From NCBI GenBank assembly GCA_963626555.1, contig CAVFXQ010000059.1, positions 1 through 6,297 on the forward strand: a stretch of 6,297 nt of DNA, given 5' to 3'. Positions 1 through 6,297 of this stretch are shown here, in pieces. The notes beneath the pieces are model-generated. The model searched no databases. It saw only the letters and a list, made by a program, of their open reading frames with translations, and had not been told where the DNA came from. The stretch is from UBA1181 sp963626555. Lineage in GTDB: Bacteria; Bacteroidota; Bacteroidia; Bacteroidales; Paludibacteraceae. Each line of letters begins with the position of its first letter. Position 1 is the stretch's first letter. The position numbers and the translations under genes were made by a program.

Positions 1-54
1 AATGTCGTGATCGTGTACAGGGGCAACGACCTTTGGAAAGTCGTGGAGTGGTGA
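1..54 (+). CDS. C-terminal tail of an unidentified upstream gene (partial)
   Basis: Frame 1 is open from the window edge to a TGA at 52-54 and reads NVVIVYRGNDLWKVVEW. The mix of hydrophobic, charged and aromatic residues looks like the end of a folded protein, and it stops 84 bases before hsdR on the same strand. Only 17 residues are visible, so no family can be named. Frame 3 is also open here (to a TAG at 118-120), and its arginine-rich translation looks less natural, but the choice between the frames is a judgement. The fragment could be non-coding. Confidence 0.4.
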   Translation, partial: NVVIVYRGNDLWKVVEW

Positions 55-138
55 GAGTTTTGCAAGCGACACATGTAGAATTTGGGAGAAAGATCTTGAA
101 GATTTTGATAACGAGAACATAGAAAAAAGCAAACAAAA
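55..138 (+). promoter_or_regulatory. AT-rich leader upstream of hsdR, possible promoter region
   Basis: This 84-base gap between the putative upstream stop and hsdR is the only non-coding space before the operon, so a promoter for hsdRM most likely lies here or further upstream. It contains an imperfect 9-base tandem repeat (AAGATCTTG at 90-98, AAGATTTTG at 99-107). The start codon is preceded by an A-rich tract, AAAAAAGCAAACAAAA, with no Shine-Dalgarno motif, as is common in Bacteroidetes. No convincing -33/-7 pair was found, so the promoter role is inferred from position only. Confidence 0.3.
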
Positions 139-3100
139 ATGAATAAGTCAATAAGCATATTTTGCGAAAACACACGAGTGCAGGTGCCTGCCACGCTGCA
201 CCTCTGCCGTTTAGGCTACACCTACTTAGACAACATCACCGATTATGACCCTCAGACTAACATTCTGAAAGATGTCTTTGTCCGTTCCGTCAAAAGGCTG
301 AACCCAAACCTCACAGACGCAGAGGCGAATTTGCAGCTCCACGAGGTCGTACGCTACGCAAAGAACGATGACCTTGGAAGGGAGTTCTATCAACACCTCT
401 CTTCCATCAGTGGCGTGAAACTGATTGATTTTGAAAATATCAACAATAACGAATGGCACGTCGCAACCGAGTTCGAATGTAAAGACATGGAGAGCGACGA
501 CTCTTTTCGCCCAGACATCACCTGCTTCGTCAACGGACTACCTCTCGCTTTCATTGAGGTGAAGAAACCCAACAGTCAGCAAGGTACCCAATCGGAGTAT
601 GACCGTATCAACAGACGAATGTCGAACAAGCATTTCCGAAGTTTCCTCAACCTTACGCAGCTGATGATTTTCTCCGACAACCAGGAGTATTGCAACGATG
701 GACAAAAACCGCTGCAAGGCTCTTTCTACTGCTGCATAGCGCGAGAAAAGGCATTCTTCAACAGGTTCAGAGAAGAGGACAAAAATTTCTGCACCCAATA
801 TCCGTTTGCCACCCCGTCCGATGATGAGGAACGCAAGATCTTGAAGCGAAACAACTGTGTCGCCATTCAAAGCACGAACGAATACCACACCAACAAAGCG
901 GCAGACACGCCCACTAACAGCATCATCACCTCGTTGCTGTGCAAAGAACGTTTCCTCTTTCTTCTTAGATACGGATTCGCATACGTTGAGCGCAAGAAAG
1001 AACTTTCAGACGGCACTCAGGGAACAGAACTGCAAAAACATGTGATGCGCTACCAACAGCTGTTCGCCACGCTCGCCATTGAAAAAAACTTGGACAATGG
1101 TGGAAAAGGCGGTGTTATCTGGCACACGCAAGGTAGCGGAAAAACCGCTCTTGCCTATTACAACGTGAAGTTCTTGACAGACTATTTTGCCCGAAAAGAC
1201 ATCAACGCCAAGTTCTATTTCATCGTAGACCGTATCGACTTGATGGAACAGTCGACCGACGAGTTCGCCTCGCGTGGTCTCTCCGTCCGCAACGCCCAGA
1301 GCCGAGACAAGTTGATGGAAGATCTATCTAGTAGATCCATTACCACCAACGACGAAGGCAAGTTAGAGATTATGGTCGTCAACATTCAAAAATTCAAAGA
1401 CGACAAATCGAAGGTGGAGATCAAAGACAGCTATAACACACACATCCAACGCATATTCTTCATTGACGAGGCCCACCGAGGCTACGACCCCAAGGGCTGT
1501 TTCCTTGCCAACCTCTTTGAGGCGGATAAAGACGCCGTGCGCATCGCCATGACGGGAACCCCACTTCTGAAGAAAGACCGTGAGTCGTGGAAGGTGTTCG
1601 ACGGTTACATCCACACCTATTATTACGACAAGTCTATCGCCGACGGATACACCTGCAAACTGATTCGTGAACCCATCGAGACTATCTACAAGGAACGACT
1701 CCGAAACATTATCGACGAATTGGCAGGCAACGTGGAGGTGAAGAAAAAAGACGTCGACATCAACAGAGTCTTTGAGAGTGAACCCTACTTGAATGCTCTA
1801 ATCGACTATGTGGTGAAAGACTTCTCCCAATTGAGGACAATAAGCAACGACAACACCGTGGGTGCCATGATTGTCTGCCGTACGAATCAACAGGCAAGGG
1901 CATTATTTGAACTATGGAACAAACGATTCTTCCCTCAAGAAGAGAACTCTTCGTCTGTACGCACTGGCTACGCTCAATTTGAAACTCCGACGACGATGGC
2001 GGCAGAGGCAATGCCTTCCTACGGCAAGAGAGAGCCTTTCCGAACCTCGCTCATTCTGCACGATGAGGGTGACAAGACGGAACGAAAGGCGTATATTGAC
2101 AACTTCAAAAAGAGGCAGGGCATCGACATCCTCATCGTCAACAAAATGCTGTTGACGGGTTTTGATGCCCCCCGACTCAAAAAACTCTATTTAGGACGAA
2201 AATTGGACGGACACGACCTGCTCCAAGCCCTCACCCGAGTGAATCGTCCGTACAAAAACTTCAAATATGGCTATGTAGTCGATTTCGTGGATATCAAAGA
2301 GAACTTTGAAGCCACCAACAACCGCTATCTCAATGAGCTACGCACCACAGAAGACCCCGACGAACCCCAAATAGCAGACACCGTCAACAGCATCTTCATC
2401 AACAAGGAAGAAATAGAAGAGAAAATAGGCGACATCCGCGAAACACTTTTCGACTTCACCTTAGAAAACTGTGCAGAGTTCCGTAAAGAGATAGATGCCA
2501 TTGACGACAACGGCATACTCTACCATCTACGCACCACGTTGAATGAGACGAAAGACCTTATCAACCTGATCCGCGCATTTGGCGATGACGAGGTGAAACA
2601 ATGGCTGAAGAAACTCCCGATAGACAACGTCACGACCCTTATAACAGAGACGACGAACAGAATCAACCGTAACAACCTTGTGCAGGGTGAAGACCACAGA
2701 GAAGACGTGGCTGGCATCATGAACCTTGTCATTGAGGAGCTATCCTTTGAATTCAAGAAAGGAATTTCGGAAGAGCTGAAAATCGTAATCAATGACCTTT
2801 CGGAAGAGATACAACGTGTGAATGCGGAATTTGACAGAAACTTTGATCCTAAAGAACCAAGGTATGTCATTCTTTGCGAAGAGTTTCACAAGTATTTCAA
2901 GAGACATCGCATCACCCCCGAGAATGTGGCTCAAGCCAAGGCAGACATCGGCTACATCAACGAGGTGATGAGGAAAATACGCGAGATAAACCAACGCAAC
3001 CTCACCCTTATGCGACACTACAACAACGACGAGAAATTCGTCCGCATCCATAAACGAATCACTGAACAAAACGAAACTCGTGAGCAACCTCTTATCTCTA

Positions 3101-3333
3101 AAAGAGAGGTGGAAATTGCGGAGAGTCTCCAATCAATGAAAGAGAAAGTTGACAACCAGATAATACTCAACCGCAACATCCTCGACAACGAGACCGCCTT
3201 CCAACAAGATGTGTTACGCCTCATCAGCAACATTCTCCATGACCAGTTGAAGGTGGAGGCTACCCCAAATGACCGAAAAGAGATAAGAAACCTAATTACG
3301 AACGAATACATTCAACAATATAATGGCAAGTAA
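139..3333 (+). CDS. hsdR: Type I restriction enzyme R subunit (HsdR), endonuclease and DNA translocase
   Basis: HsdR is the ATP-driven motor and nuclease of a Type I restriction complex; it acts in the cytoplasm on unmethylated foreign DNA together with HsdM and HsdS. The 1064-residue protein has the full family layout. The N-terminal PD-(D/E)xK nuclease has D126, E140 and K142 (RPD...IEVKK). The first helicase lobe carries Walker A TQGSGKT (331-336, K335), DEAH (443-446) and TGTP (472-475). The second lobe carries MIVCR (577-581), NKMLLTGFDAP (668-678) and QALTRVNRP (696-704). The helical C-terminal third, about 740-1064, would contact the methyltransferase core. Length and the 13-residue D-to-E spacing match what I recall for EcoR124I (Type IC), though subtype is not proven. 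All motifs look intact, with no frameshift, so activity is expected. The ATG at 139 follows an A-rich tract, and the family N-terminus (ENTRVQVPATLHLCRLGY, residues 10-27) starts just after it. The stop overlaps hsdM. Confidence 0.96.
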   Translation: MNKSISIFCENTRVQVPATLHLCRLGYTYLDNITDYDPQTNILKDVFVRSVKRLNPNLTDAEANLQLHEVVRYAKNDDLGREFYQHLSSISGVKLIDFENINNNEWHVATEFECKDMESDDSFRPDITCFVNGLPLAFIEVKKPNSQQGTQSEYDRINRRMSNKHFRSFLNLTQLMIFSDNQEYCNDGQKPLQGSFYCCIAREKAFFNRFREEDKNFCTQYPFATPSDDEERKILKRNNCVAIQSTNEYHTNKAADTPTNSIITSLLCKERFLFLLRYGFAYVERKKELSDGTQGTELQKHVMRYQQLFATLAIEKNLDNGGKGGVIWHTQGSGKTALAYYNVKFLTDYFARKDINAKFYFIVDRIDLMEQSTDEFASRGLSVRNAQSRDKLMEDLSSRSITTNDEGKLEIMVVNIQKFKDDKSKVEIKDSYNTHIQRIFFIDEAHRGYDPKGCFLANLFEADKDAVRIAMTGTPLLKKDRESWKVFDGYIHTYYYDKSIADGYTCKLIREPIETIYKERLRNIIDELAGNVEVKKKDVDINRVFESEPYLNALIDYVVKDFSQLRTISNDNTVGAMIVCRTNQQARALFELWNKRFFPQEENSSSVRTGYAQFETPTTMAAEAMPSYGKREPFRTSLILHDEGDKTERKAYIDNFKKRQGIDILIVNKMLLTGFDAPRLKKLYLGRKLDGHDLLQALTRVNRPYKNFKYGYVVDFVDIKENFEATNNRYLNELRTTEDPDEPQIADTVNSIFINKEEIEEKIGDIRETLFDFTLENCAEFRKEIDAIDDNGILYHLRTTLNETKDLINLIRAFGDDEVKQWLKKLPIDNVTTLITETTNRINRNNLVQGEDHREDVAGIMNLVIEELSFEFKKGISEELKIVINDLSEEIQRVNAEFDRNFDPKEPRYVILCEEFHKYFKRHRITPENVAQAKADIGYINEVMRKIREINQRNLTLMRHYNNDEKFVRIHKRITEQNETREQPLISKREVEIAESLQSMKEKVDNQIILNRNILDNETAFQQDVLRLISNILHDQLKVEATPNDRKEIRNLITNEYIQQYNGK

Positions 3334-4990
3334 TGAAATTTCAAAAAAGACCATCGAACTCATCGATTCACTGAAAAGTACGACAGGTGCATTTGGTCTT
3401 GCAGGATCTGGTAACGAATACAAAACCGTTACGGAGATGCTTCTCTATAAGTTCTTCAACGATAAGTTCGGTTACGAGGCGAAAAAGACAAAAACGAAGT
3501 ATGGAGAGCGCCTGTCAAAGGCTGAGAAGTGGGACGAAGAGTATGCCAAATTCTCCGATGATGAGGTGGAAGACCTTTTCTGTTTCCTCTCAAGTGGAAC
3601 GCCTCAACTTCGCCCCGAACACACGTTGTCTCATCTTTTCAACGCCGCCAACCAAGGCGATTTCTCAACGCTACTTGACAGCACACTCGTCGATATAGCC
3701 CGAATTAACGCCGACTGTTTCTCTGTGTCAACCTCAGGAAAGAGCCGTGTAAACATCTTCTTTCCCCTCTCCTCATTCGTCACCGACACGCAGAAAAGAG
3801 ACGAGTTTGCCAAGGCTCTCATGCGCAACATTGCCTCTTTCAATTTTGAAGATGTCTTCGACGAGAAATACGACTTCTTCTCGGGCATCTTCGAATACCT
3901 ACTCAAAGGGTTTAACAACGCTGGCGGCGGTAAATACGCAGAATATTACACCCCTCGCGCCATCGCCCAAGTGATGGCACGACTCCTTGTTGGCGACCAC
4001 GACAACCTCACAAGTGTCACTTGCTACGACCCTTCGGCGGGTACGGGTACGTTGCTTATGGCTCTCGCCCATCAAATCGGAGAAGATCGCTGTTCCATCT
4101 ATTCGCAAGATATCTCCGAGAAATCGTCGGAACTACTCCGCCTCAACCTCATCCTCAACAATTTGTCGGGTTCTCTTCCCAACGTCGTTCAGGGAAATAC
4201 ACTTACCGAGCCTTCGCACAAGGAGAGTGATGGCACACTGAAAAAATTCGATTTCATCGTCTCCAATCCGCCGTTTAAACTCGATTTTCCCGAGTTTCGC
4301 GACACCCTAGCCGCAGATAGCGTACGTTTTTGGGCAGGCGTTCCGAATGCCGTCTCAAAGGTAGATCCTAACAAGCCCAAGATGGCTATCTATACCTTAT
4401 TCATCCAACATGTGCTGAACTCGCTCAAGCCTTCTGGCAAGGCTGCTATCGTCATACCGACAGGCTTCATCACATCAAAGAGTGGTGTTGAAAATAGAAT
4501 TCTAAAACGCATAGTCGACGAGAAATGGGTATATGGCGTTGTCTCTATGCCAAGTAATGTCTTTGCCACCACAGGCACCAATGTGAGTGTCATCTTCTTC
4601 GACAAGTCTGCAAAATCGGACAAGGCGATCCTTATCGATGCCAGTAAATTAGGCGAAGAATATAAAGAGGGGAACAACCAGAAACGTCGCTTGCGTAGTG
4701 AAGAGATAGATAAAATAGTAGACACTTTTCAAAAGAAAGAGGCGGTAGACGACTTCTCAGTGGCTGTAACTTACGATGAAATCAAGGAGAAAGGCTACAG
4801 TCTCTCTGCCGGTCAGTATTTCGACATCAAGATTGATTATGTGGACATCACCGAGGAGGAGTTCCGCAGCCGCATGAACGACTACGAAACCACACTCACT
4901 GAGCAATTTGAGGAGAGCCATCGTTTGGAACAGGAGATTTTGAAGCAACTGCGCAGCATCAAGTTCAACGAGAACATAGGAAAGGAGTAG
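3323..4990 (+). CDS. hsdM: Type I restriction-modification DNA methyltransferase (HsdM), adenine-N6
   Basis: HsdM transfers a methyl group from S-adenosylmethionine to adenine N6 in the target chosen by HsdS; it protects host DNA and forms the M2S core that HsdR joins. The 555-residue protein begins with a helical HsdM N-terminal domain (about 8-150). The N6-methyltransferase fold follows: EYYTPR (207-212), typical just before motif I in HsdM; motif I DPSAGTG (236-242) for SAM binding; and motif IV NPPF (315-318), the catalytic motif of adenine methyltransferases. The C-terminus (about 510-555) is charged and helical and could form a coiled coil with HsdS. The ATG at 3323 lies 11 bases inside hsdR, with no Shine-Dalgarno motif, which points to translational coupling. 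It has no visible damage. HsdM cannot choose a target alone, and no HsdS gene is seen in the window. Confidence 0.96.
   Translation: MASNEISKKTIELIDSLKSTTGAFGLAGSGNEYKTVTEMLLYKFFNDKFGYEAKKTKTKYGERLSKAEKWDEEYAKFSDDEVEDLFCFLSSGTPQLRPEHTLSHLFNAANQGDFSTLLDSTLVDIARINADCFSVSTSGKSRVNIFFPLSSFVTDTQKRDEFAKALMRNIASFNFEDVFDEKYDFFSGIFEYLLKGFNNAGGGKYAEYYTPRAIAQVMARLLVGDHDNLTSVTCYDPSAGTGTLLMALAHQIGEDRCSIYSQDISEKSSELLRLNLILNNLSGSLPNVVQGNTLTEPSHKESDGTLKKFDFIVSNPPFKLDFPEFRDTLAADSVRFWAGVPNAVSKVDPNKPKMAIYTLFIQHVLNSLKPSGKAAIVIPTGFITSKSGVENRILKRIVDEKWVYGVVSMPSNVFATTGTNVSVIFFDKSAKSDKAILIDASKLGEEYKEGNNQKRRLRSEEIDKIVDTFQKKEAVDDFSVAVTYDEIKEKGYSLSAGQYFDIKIDYVDITEEEFRSRMNDYETTLTEQFEESHRLEQEILKQLRSIKFNENIGKE
4981..4987 (+). 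promoter_or_regulatory. Shine-Dalgarno-like site for rhuM within the hsdM 3' end
   Basis: AAAGGAG lies in the last codons of hsdM, 10 bases before the rhuM ATG at 4998. It is the clearest ribosome-binding motif in the window; hsdR, hsdM and the DUF1016 gene have only A-rich tracts. It supports the chosen rhuM start and independent initiation right after hsdM terminates. Because the bases also encode Gly-Lys-Glu before the stop, the match may be partly chance. Confidence 0.5.
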
Positions 4991-4997
4991 TTACGCT

Positions 4998-5987
4998 ATG
5001 AGCAACGAGATACAATTTCTTCTATACACTATGCCCGATGATGAGGGCAAGGTGCAGGTTGTGGTCAAAGACGAAACGCTTTGGTGTACGCAAAAGGCTA
5101 TGGCACAGCTCTTCGGATGTTCTACAGACAACATAGGATTGCACCTAAAAAACATATTCGCATCGGAAGAATTGAACAAAGATTCAGTTACCGAGAAAAT
5201 CTCGGCAACTGCCACAGATGGTAAAAACTATTTGACCACATTTTACTCTCTCGATGCCATAATCTCCGTTGGCTACCGCGTTTCGTCGGCTCGCGCCACC
5301 AAGTTCCGACAGTGGGCTACAAAAGTTCTCAACGAGTACATCCGCAAGGGCTTTGCCATGGACGACGAACGGTTGAAGCAAGGCACTGCCGTATTCGGCA
5401 AGGACTACTTCCGTGAGTTGCTCGAGCGTGTGCGCTCTATCCGTGCAAGTGAGCGGCGCATCTGGCAACAGATTACCGACATCTATGCGGAATGCAGCAC
5501 CGACTACGACCGTAACTCTCCGACCACGCGCGACTTCTATGCGATGATACAAAACTGCTTCCACTATGCCATCACAGGCCAGACAGCAGCGGAAATCATC
5601 TACTCCAAGGCCGACCATACCAAGGAACACATGGGACTGACCACATGGAAGAACGCTCCCGACGGTCGGGTGCTGAAATCCGATGTCTCGGTAGCGAAGA
5701 ACTACTTACAAGAGAAAGAAATTAGGCAATTAGAGCGAGCCGTGTCATCATACTTCGACTACATAGAGAACCAGATTGAGCGGCAGAACGCCTTCAACAT
5801 GGAGCAGTTCGCTGCAAGCGTCAATAAGTTCTTGACATTCAACGACTACAAGATTCTGCCCGACAAAGGCAAAATTGTAGCGCAGGCAAAGGAGAAAGCA
5901 GAGGCGGAGTATGACATTTTCAACCGCACGCAACGCATAGACTCTGACTTCGATAAGGAGATTAGGGGGTTGTTTGGGAAGGGGTGA
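4998..5987 (+). CDS. RhuM-family protein (virulence RhuM family)
   Basis: This 329-residue protein is recognised as a RhuM-family member, named after a gene of Salmonella pathogenicity island 3. The biochemical role of the family is not established. Residues about 28-54 (CTQKAMAQLFGCSTDNIG and following) look like a helix-turn-helix. The next block, YSLDAIISVGYRVSSARATK to QWAT (83-108), is a family signature. The C-terminal half carries FHYAITGQTAAEIIY (188-202), MGLTTWKNAPDGR (212-224) and KSDVSVAKNYL (227-237), followed by a charged helical tail to FDKEIRGLFGKG. Length and ending fit an intact family member. No signal peptide or membrane segment is visible, so it is probably cytoplasmic. 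It starts 7 bases after the hsdM stop, so it is almost certainly co-transcribed with hsdRM. A DNA-binding or regulatory role in the restriction locus is an inference from the helix-turn-helix and its position. Confidence 0.9.
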   Translation: MSNEIQFLLYTMPDDEGKVQVVVKDETLWCTQKAMAQLFGCSTDNIGLHLKNIFASEELNKDSVTEKISATATDGKNYLTTFYSLDAIISVGYRVSSARATKFRQWATKVLNEYIRKGFAMDDERLKQGTAVFGKDYFRELLERVRSIRASERRIWQQITDIYAECSTDYDRNSPTTRDFYAMIQNCFHYAITGQTAAEIIYSKADHTKEHMGLTTWKNAPDGRVLKSDVSVAKNYLQEKEIRQLERAVSSYFDYIENQIERQNAFNMEQFAASVNKFLTFNDYKILPDKGKIVAQAKEKAEAEYDIFNRTQRIDSDFDKEIRGLFGKG

Positions 5988-5993
5988 ATGTAA

Positions 5994-6030
5994 TTTGGCA
6001 AGTGCCACTTGCCAAAAATGGCATTATGCC
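5994..6030. repeat. Cluster of overlapping GGCA/TGCC inverted repeats (operator- or hairpin-like)
   Basis: Just after the rhuM stop there is a perfect inverted repeat with 11-base arms (TTTGGCAAGTG at 5994-6004, CACTTGCCAAA at 6006-6016) around one central base. Overlapping it is GCCA-AAAA-TGGC (6011-6022), and next to it GGCAT-T-ATGCC (6020-6030). Five GGCA or TGCC half-sites fall within 34 bases (5997, 6003, 6010, 6020, 6027). In RNA the first repeat would form a stable hairpin of about 10 pairs with a 3-base loop. No T-run follows on either strand, so it is a poor intrinsic terminator. It could be a protein-binding operator, an RNA-processing hairpin or a remnant of a dispersed repeat. Confidence 0.6.
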
Positions 6031-6082
6031 TACTATAGAGGAATGGGAAGCAAAACTGTGTGGTAAAATTAATAACAAATAG
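6026..6082 (+). other. Possible 18-codon ORF between rhuM and the DUF1016 gene
   Basis: ATG at 6026 opens MPTIEEWEAKLCGKINNK and stops at TAG 6080-6082, 4 bases before the DUF1016 start. The same frame stays open upstream through the palindromes into the rhuM end, so it would be reached by a -1 shift near the GGGG at 5981-5984 before the rhuM stop. The peptide has a plausible composition but matches no family I recognise, and it has no clear ribosome-binding site. It may be a leader peptide, a gene remnant or chance. Confidence 0.15.
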
Positions 6083-6086
6083 CAAA

Positions 6087-6297
6087 ATGAACGAAATAAC
6101 AAAAGGCGATAACTCCATGTTACCAATAGGTTATGCCCAATGGCGCAAAGACATTGAGACTCTGATTGACACAGCAAAGTTGAAAACGGCTCTCAGTGTC
6201 AATATGGGTACGTTGTCTCTATATTGGAACATAGGGAAAAGTATATTGCAGAAGCAGGAACAGGAAGGCTGGGGCAAACAGGTTATCGAGCAACTGT
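6087..6297 (+). CDS. DUF1016/YhcG-family protein, N-terminal part (PDDEXK nuclease family; truncated by window edge)
   Basis: Seventy codons are visible, then the window ends in frame. The sequence matches the DUF1016 N-terminal domain: YAQWRKDIETLIDTAK (16-31), then VN with SLYWNIGKSILQKQ (47-60) and GWGKQVIEQL (64-73 by family pattern; here the last visible residues). These proteins usually continue into a C-terminal PD-(D/E)xK nuclease-like domain, about 330-380 residues in all, and often sit near Type I restriction systems and mobile DNA. The nuclease half is outside the window, so its catalytic residues cannot be checked. The ATG at 6087 follows an A-rich stretch; an in-frame ATG at 6117 has AAAAGG about 11 bases upstream and is an alternative start. 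The 99-base gap and palindromes after rhuM leave open whether it is in the hsdRM transcript. Confidence 0.88.
   Translation, partial: MNEITKGDNSMLPIGYAQWRKDIETLIDTAKLKTALSVNMGTLSLYWNIGKSILQKQEQEGWGKQVIEQL

Noticed and set aside
59..84. Possible Bacteroidetes promoter: TTTG at 59-62 and TAGAATTTG at 76-84
   Set aside because: The downstream element has one base too many compared with TAnnTTTG, and the 13-base spacing is well short of the usual roughly 19-20 bases.
3..120. Open frame 3 across the hsdR leader (about 38 codons to a TAG at 118-120) as an alternative upstream gene end
   Set aside because: The translation is rich in Arg, Gln and Leu with poor coding character, and frame 1 gives a more protein-like tail ending at 54. 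With one edge missing, neither is proven, so only frame 1 is listed at low confidence.
1321..1337. Inverted repeat GATCTA...TAGATC inside hsdR
   Set aside because: Arms are only 6 bases, it lies in a continuous reading frame (Asp-Leu-Ser-Ser-Arg-Ser), and nothing around it suggests a regulatory or insertion site.
2740..3132. 130-codon minus-strand open frame opposite the hsdR C-terminal region
   Set aside because: It is antisense to the conserved hsdR frame, has no family resemblance and no start context of its own.
3323..3333. The 11-base hsdR/hsdM overlap as a sign of fusion or frameshift
   Set aside because: Both proteins have normal length and termini; short overlaps like this are routine translational coupling in operons.
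5184..5630. 148-codon minus-strand open frame opposite rhuM
   Set aside because: It lies wholly opposite a well-recognised gene and resembles no known protein; it is a shadow of the coding bias on the + strand.
5994..6016. The 11-base-arm palindrome as a rho-independent terminator of the hsdRM-rhuM transcript
   Set aside because: No T-run follows the stem on either strand; the + strand continues AAAAATGG. It is kept as an inverted repeat of unknown role.

Overview
The window holds most of a plus-strand defence locus built around a Type I restriction-modification system. Every supported gene is on the + strand, and they are tightly packed. Three things suggest a member of Bacteroidetes (a Bacteroides/Prevotella-type bacterium): starts lie behind A-rich tracts with little Shine-Dalgarno signal, base composition is mid-GC, and the protein sequences have that general character. 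This is an inference from sequence style; no marker gene is present.

Layout. Positions 1-54 look like the last 17 codons of an upstream gene. An 84-base AT-rich leader follows. hsdR (139-3333) encodes the translocase/endonuclease subunit, with intact PD-(D/E)xK, Walker A, DEAH and motif V/VI sequences. hsdM (3323-4990) overlaps hsdR by 11 bases and encodes the adenine-N6 methyltransferase, with intact DPSAGTG and NPPF motifs. Seven bases later, where a specificity gene is often found, comes a RhuM-family gene (4998-5987). A 99-base gap follows, containing a dense cluster of GGCA/TGCC inverted repeats and a possible 18-codon ORF. The window then runs into the 5' end of a DUF1016/YhcG-type gene (6087 onward, cut by the window edge), a family whose C-terminal half is normally a PD-(D/E)xK nuclease domain.

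How the genes fit together. HsdM needs an HsdS specificity subunit to recognise DNA, and HsdR joins the M2S complex to translocate and cleave unmodified DNA. No hsdS is visible here, so the system is complete only if hsdS lies beyond position 6297 or elsewhere. RhuM and the DUF1016 protein are frequent passengers of such loci. Their co-transcription with hsdRM is likely for rhuM, from its spacing, and uncertain for DUF1016, which sits behind the palindrome cluster. Nothing here proves a new system. The points most worth following are the RhuM insertion next to hsdM, the missing hsdS and the structured rhuM-DUF1016 gap.
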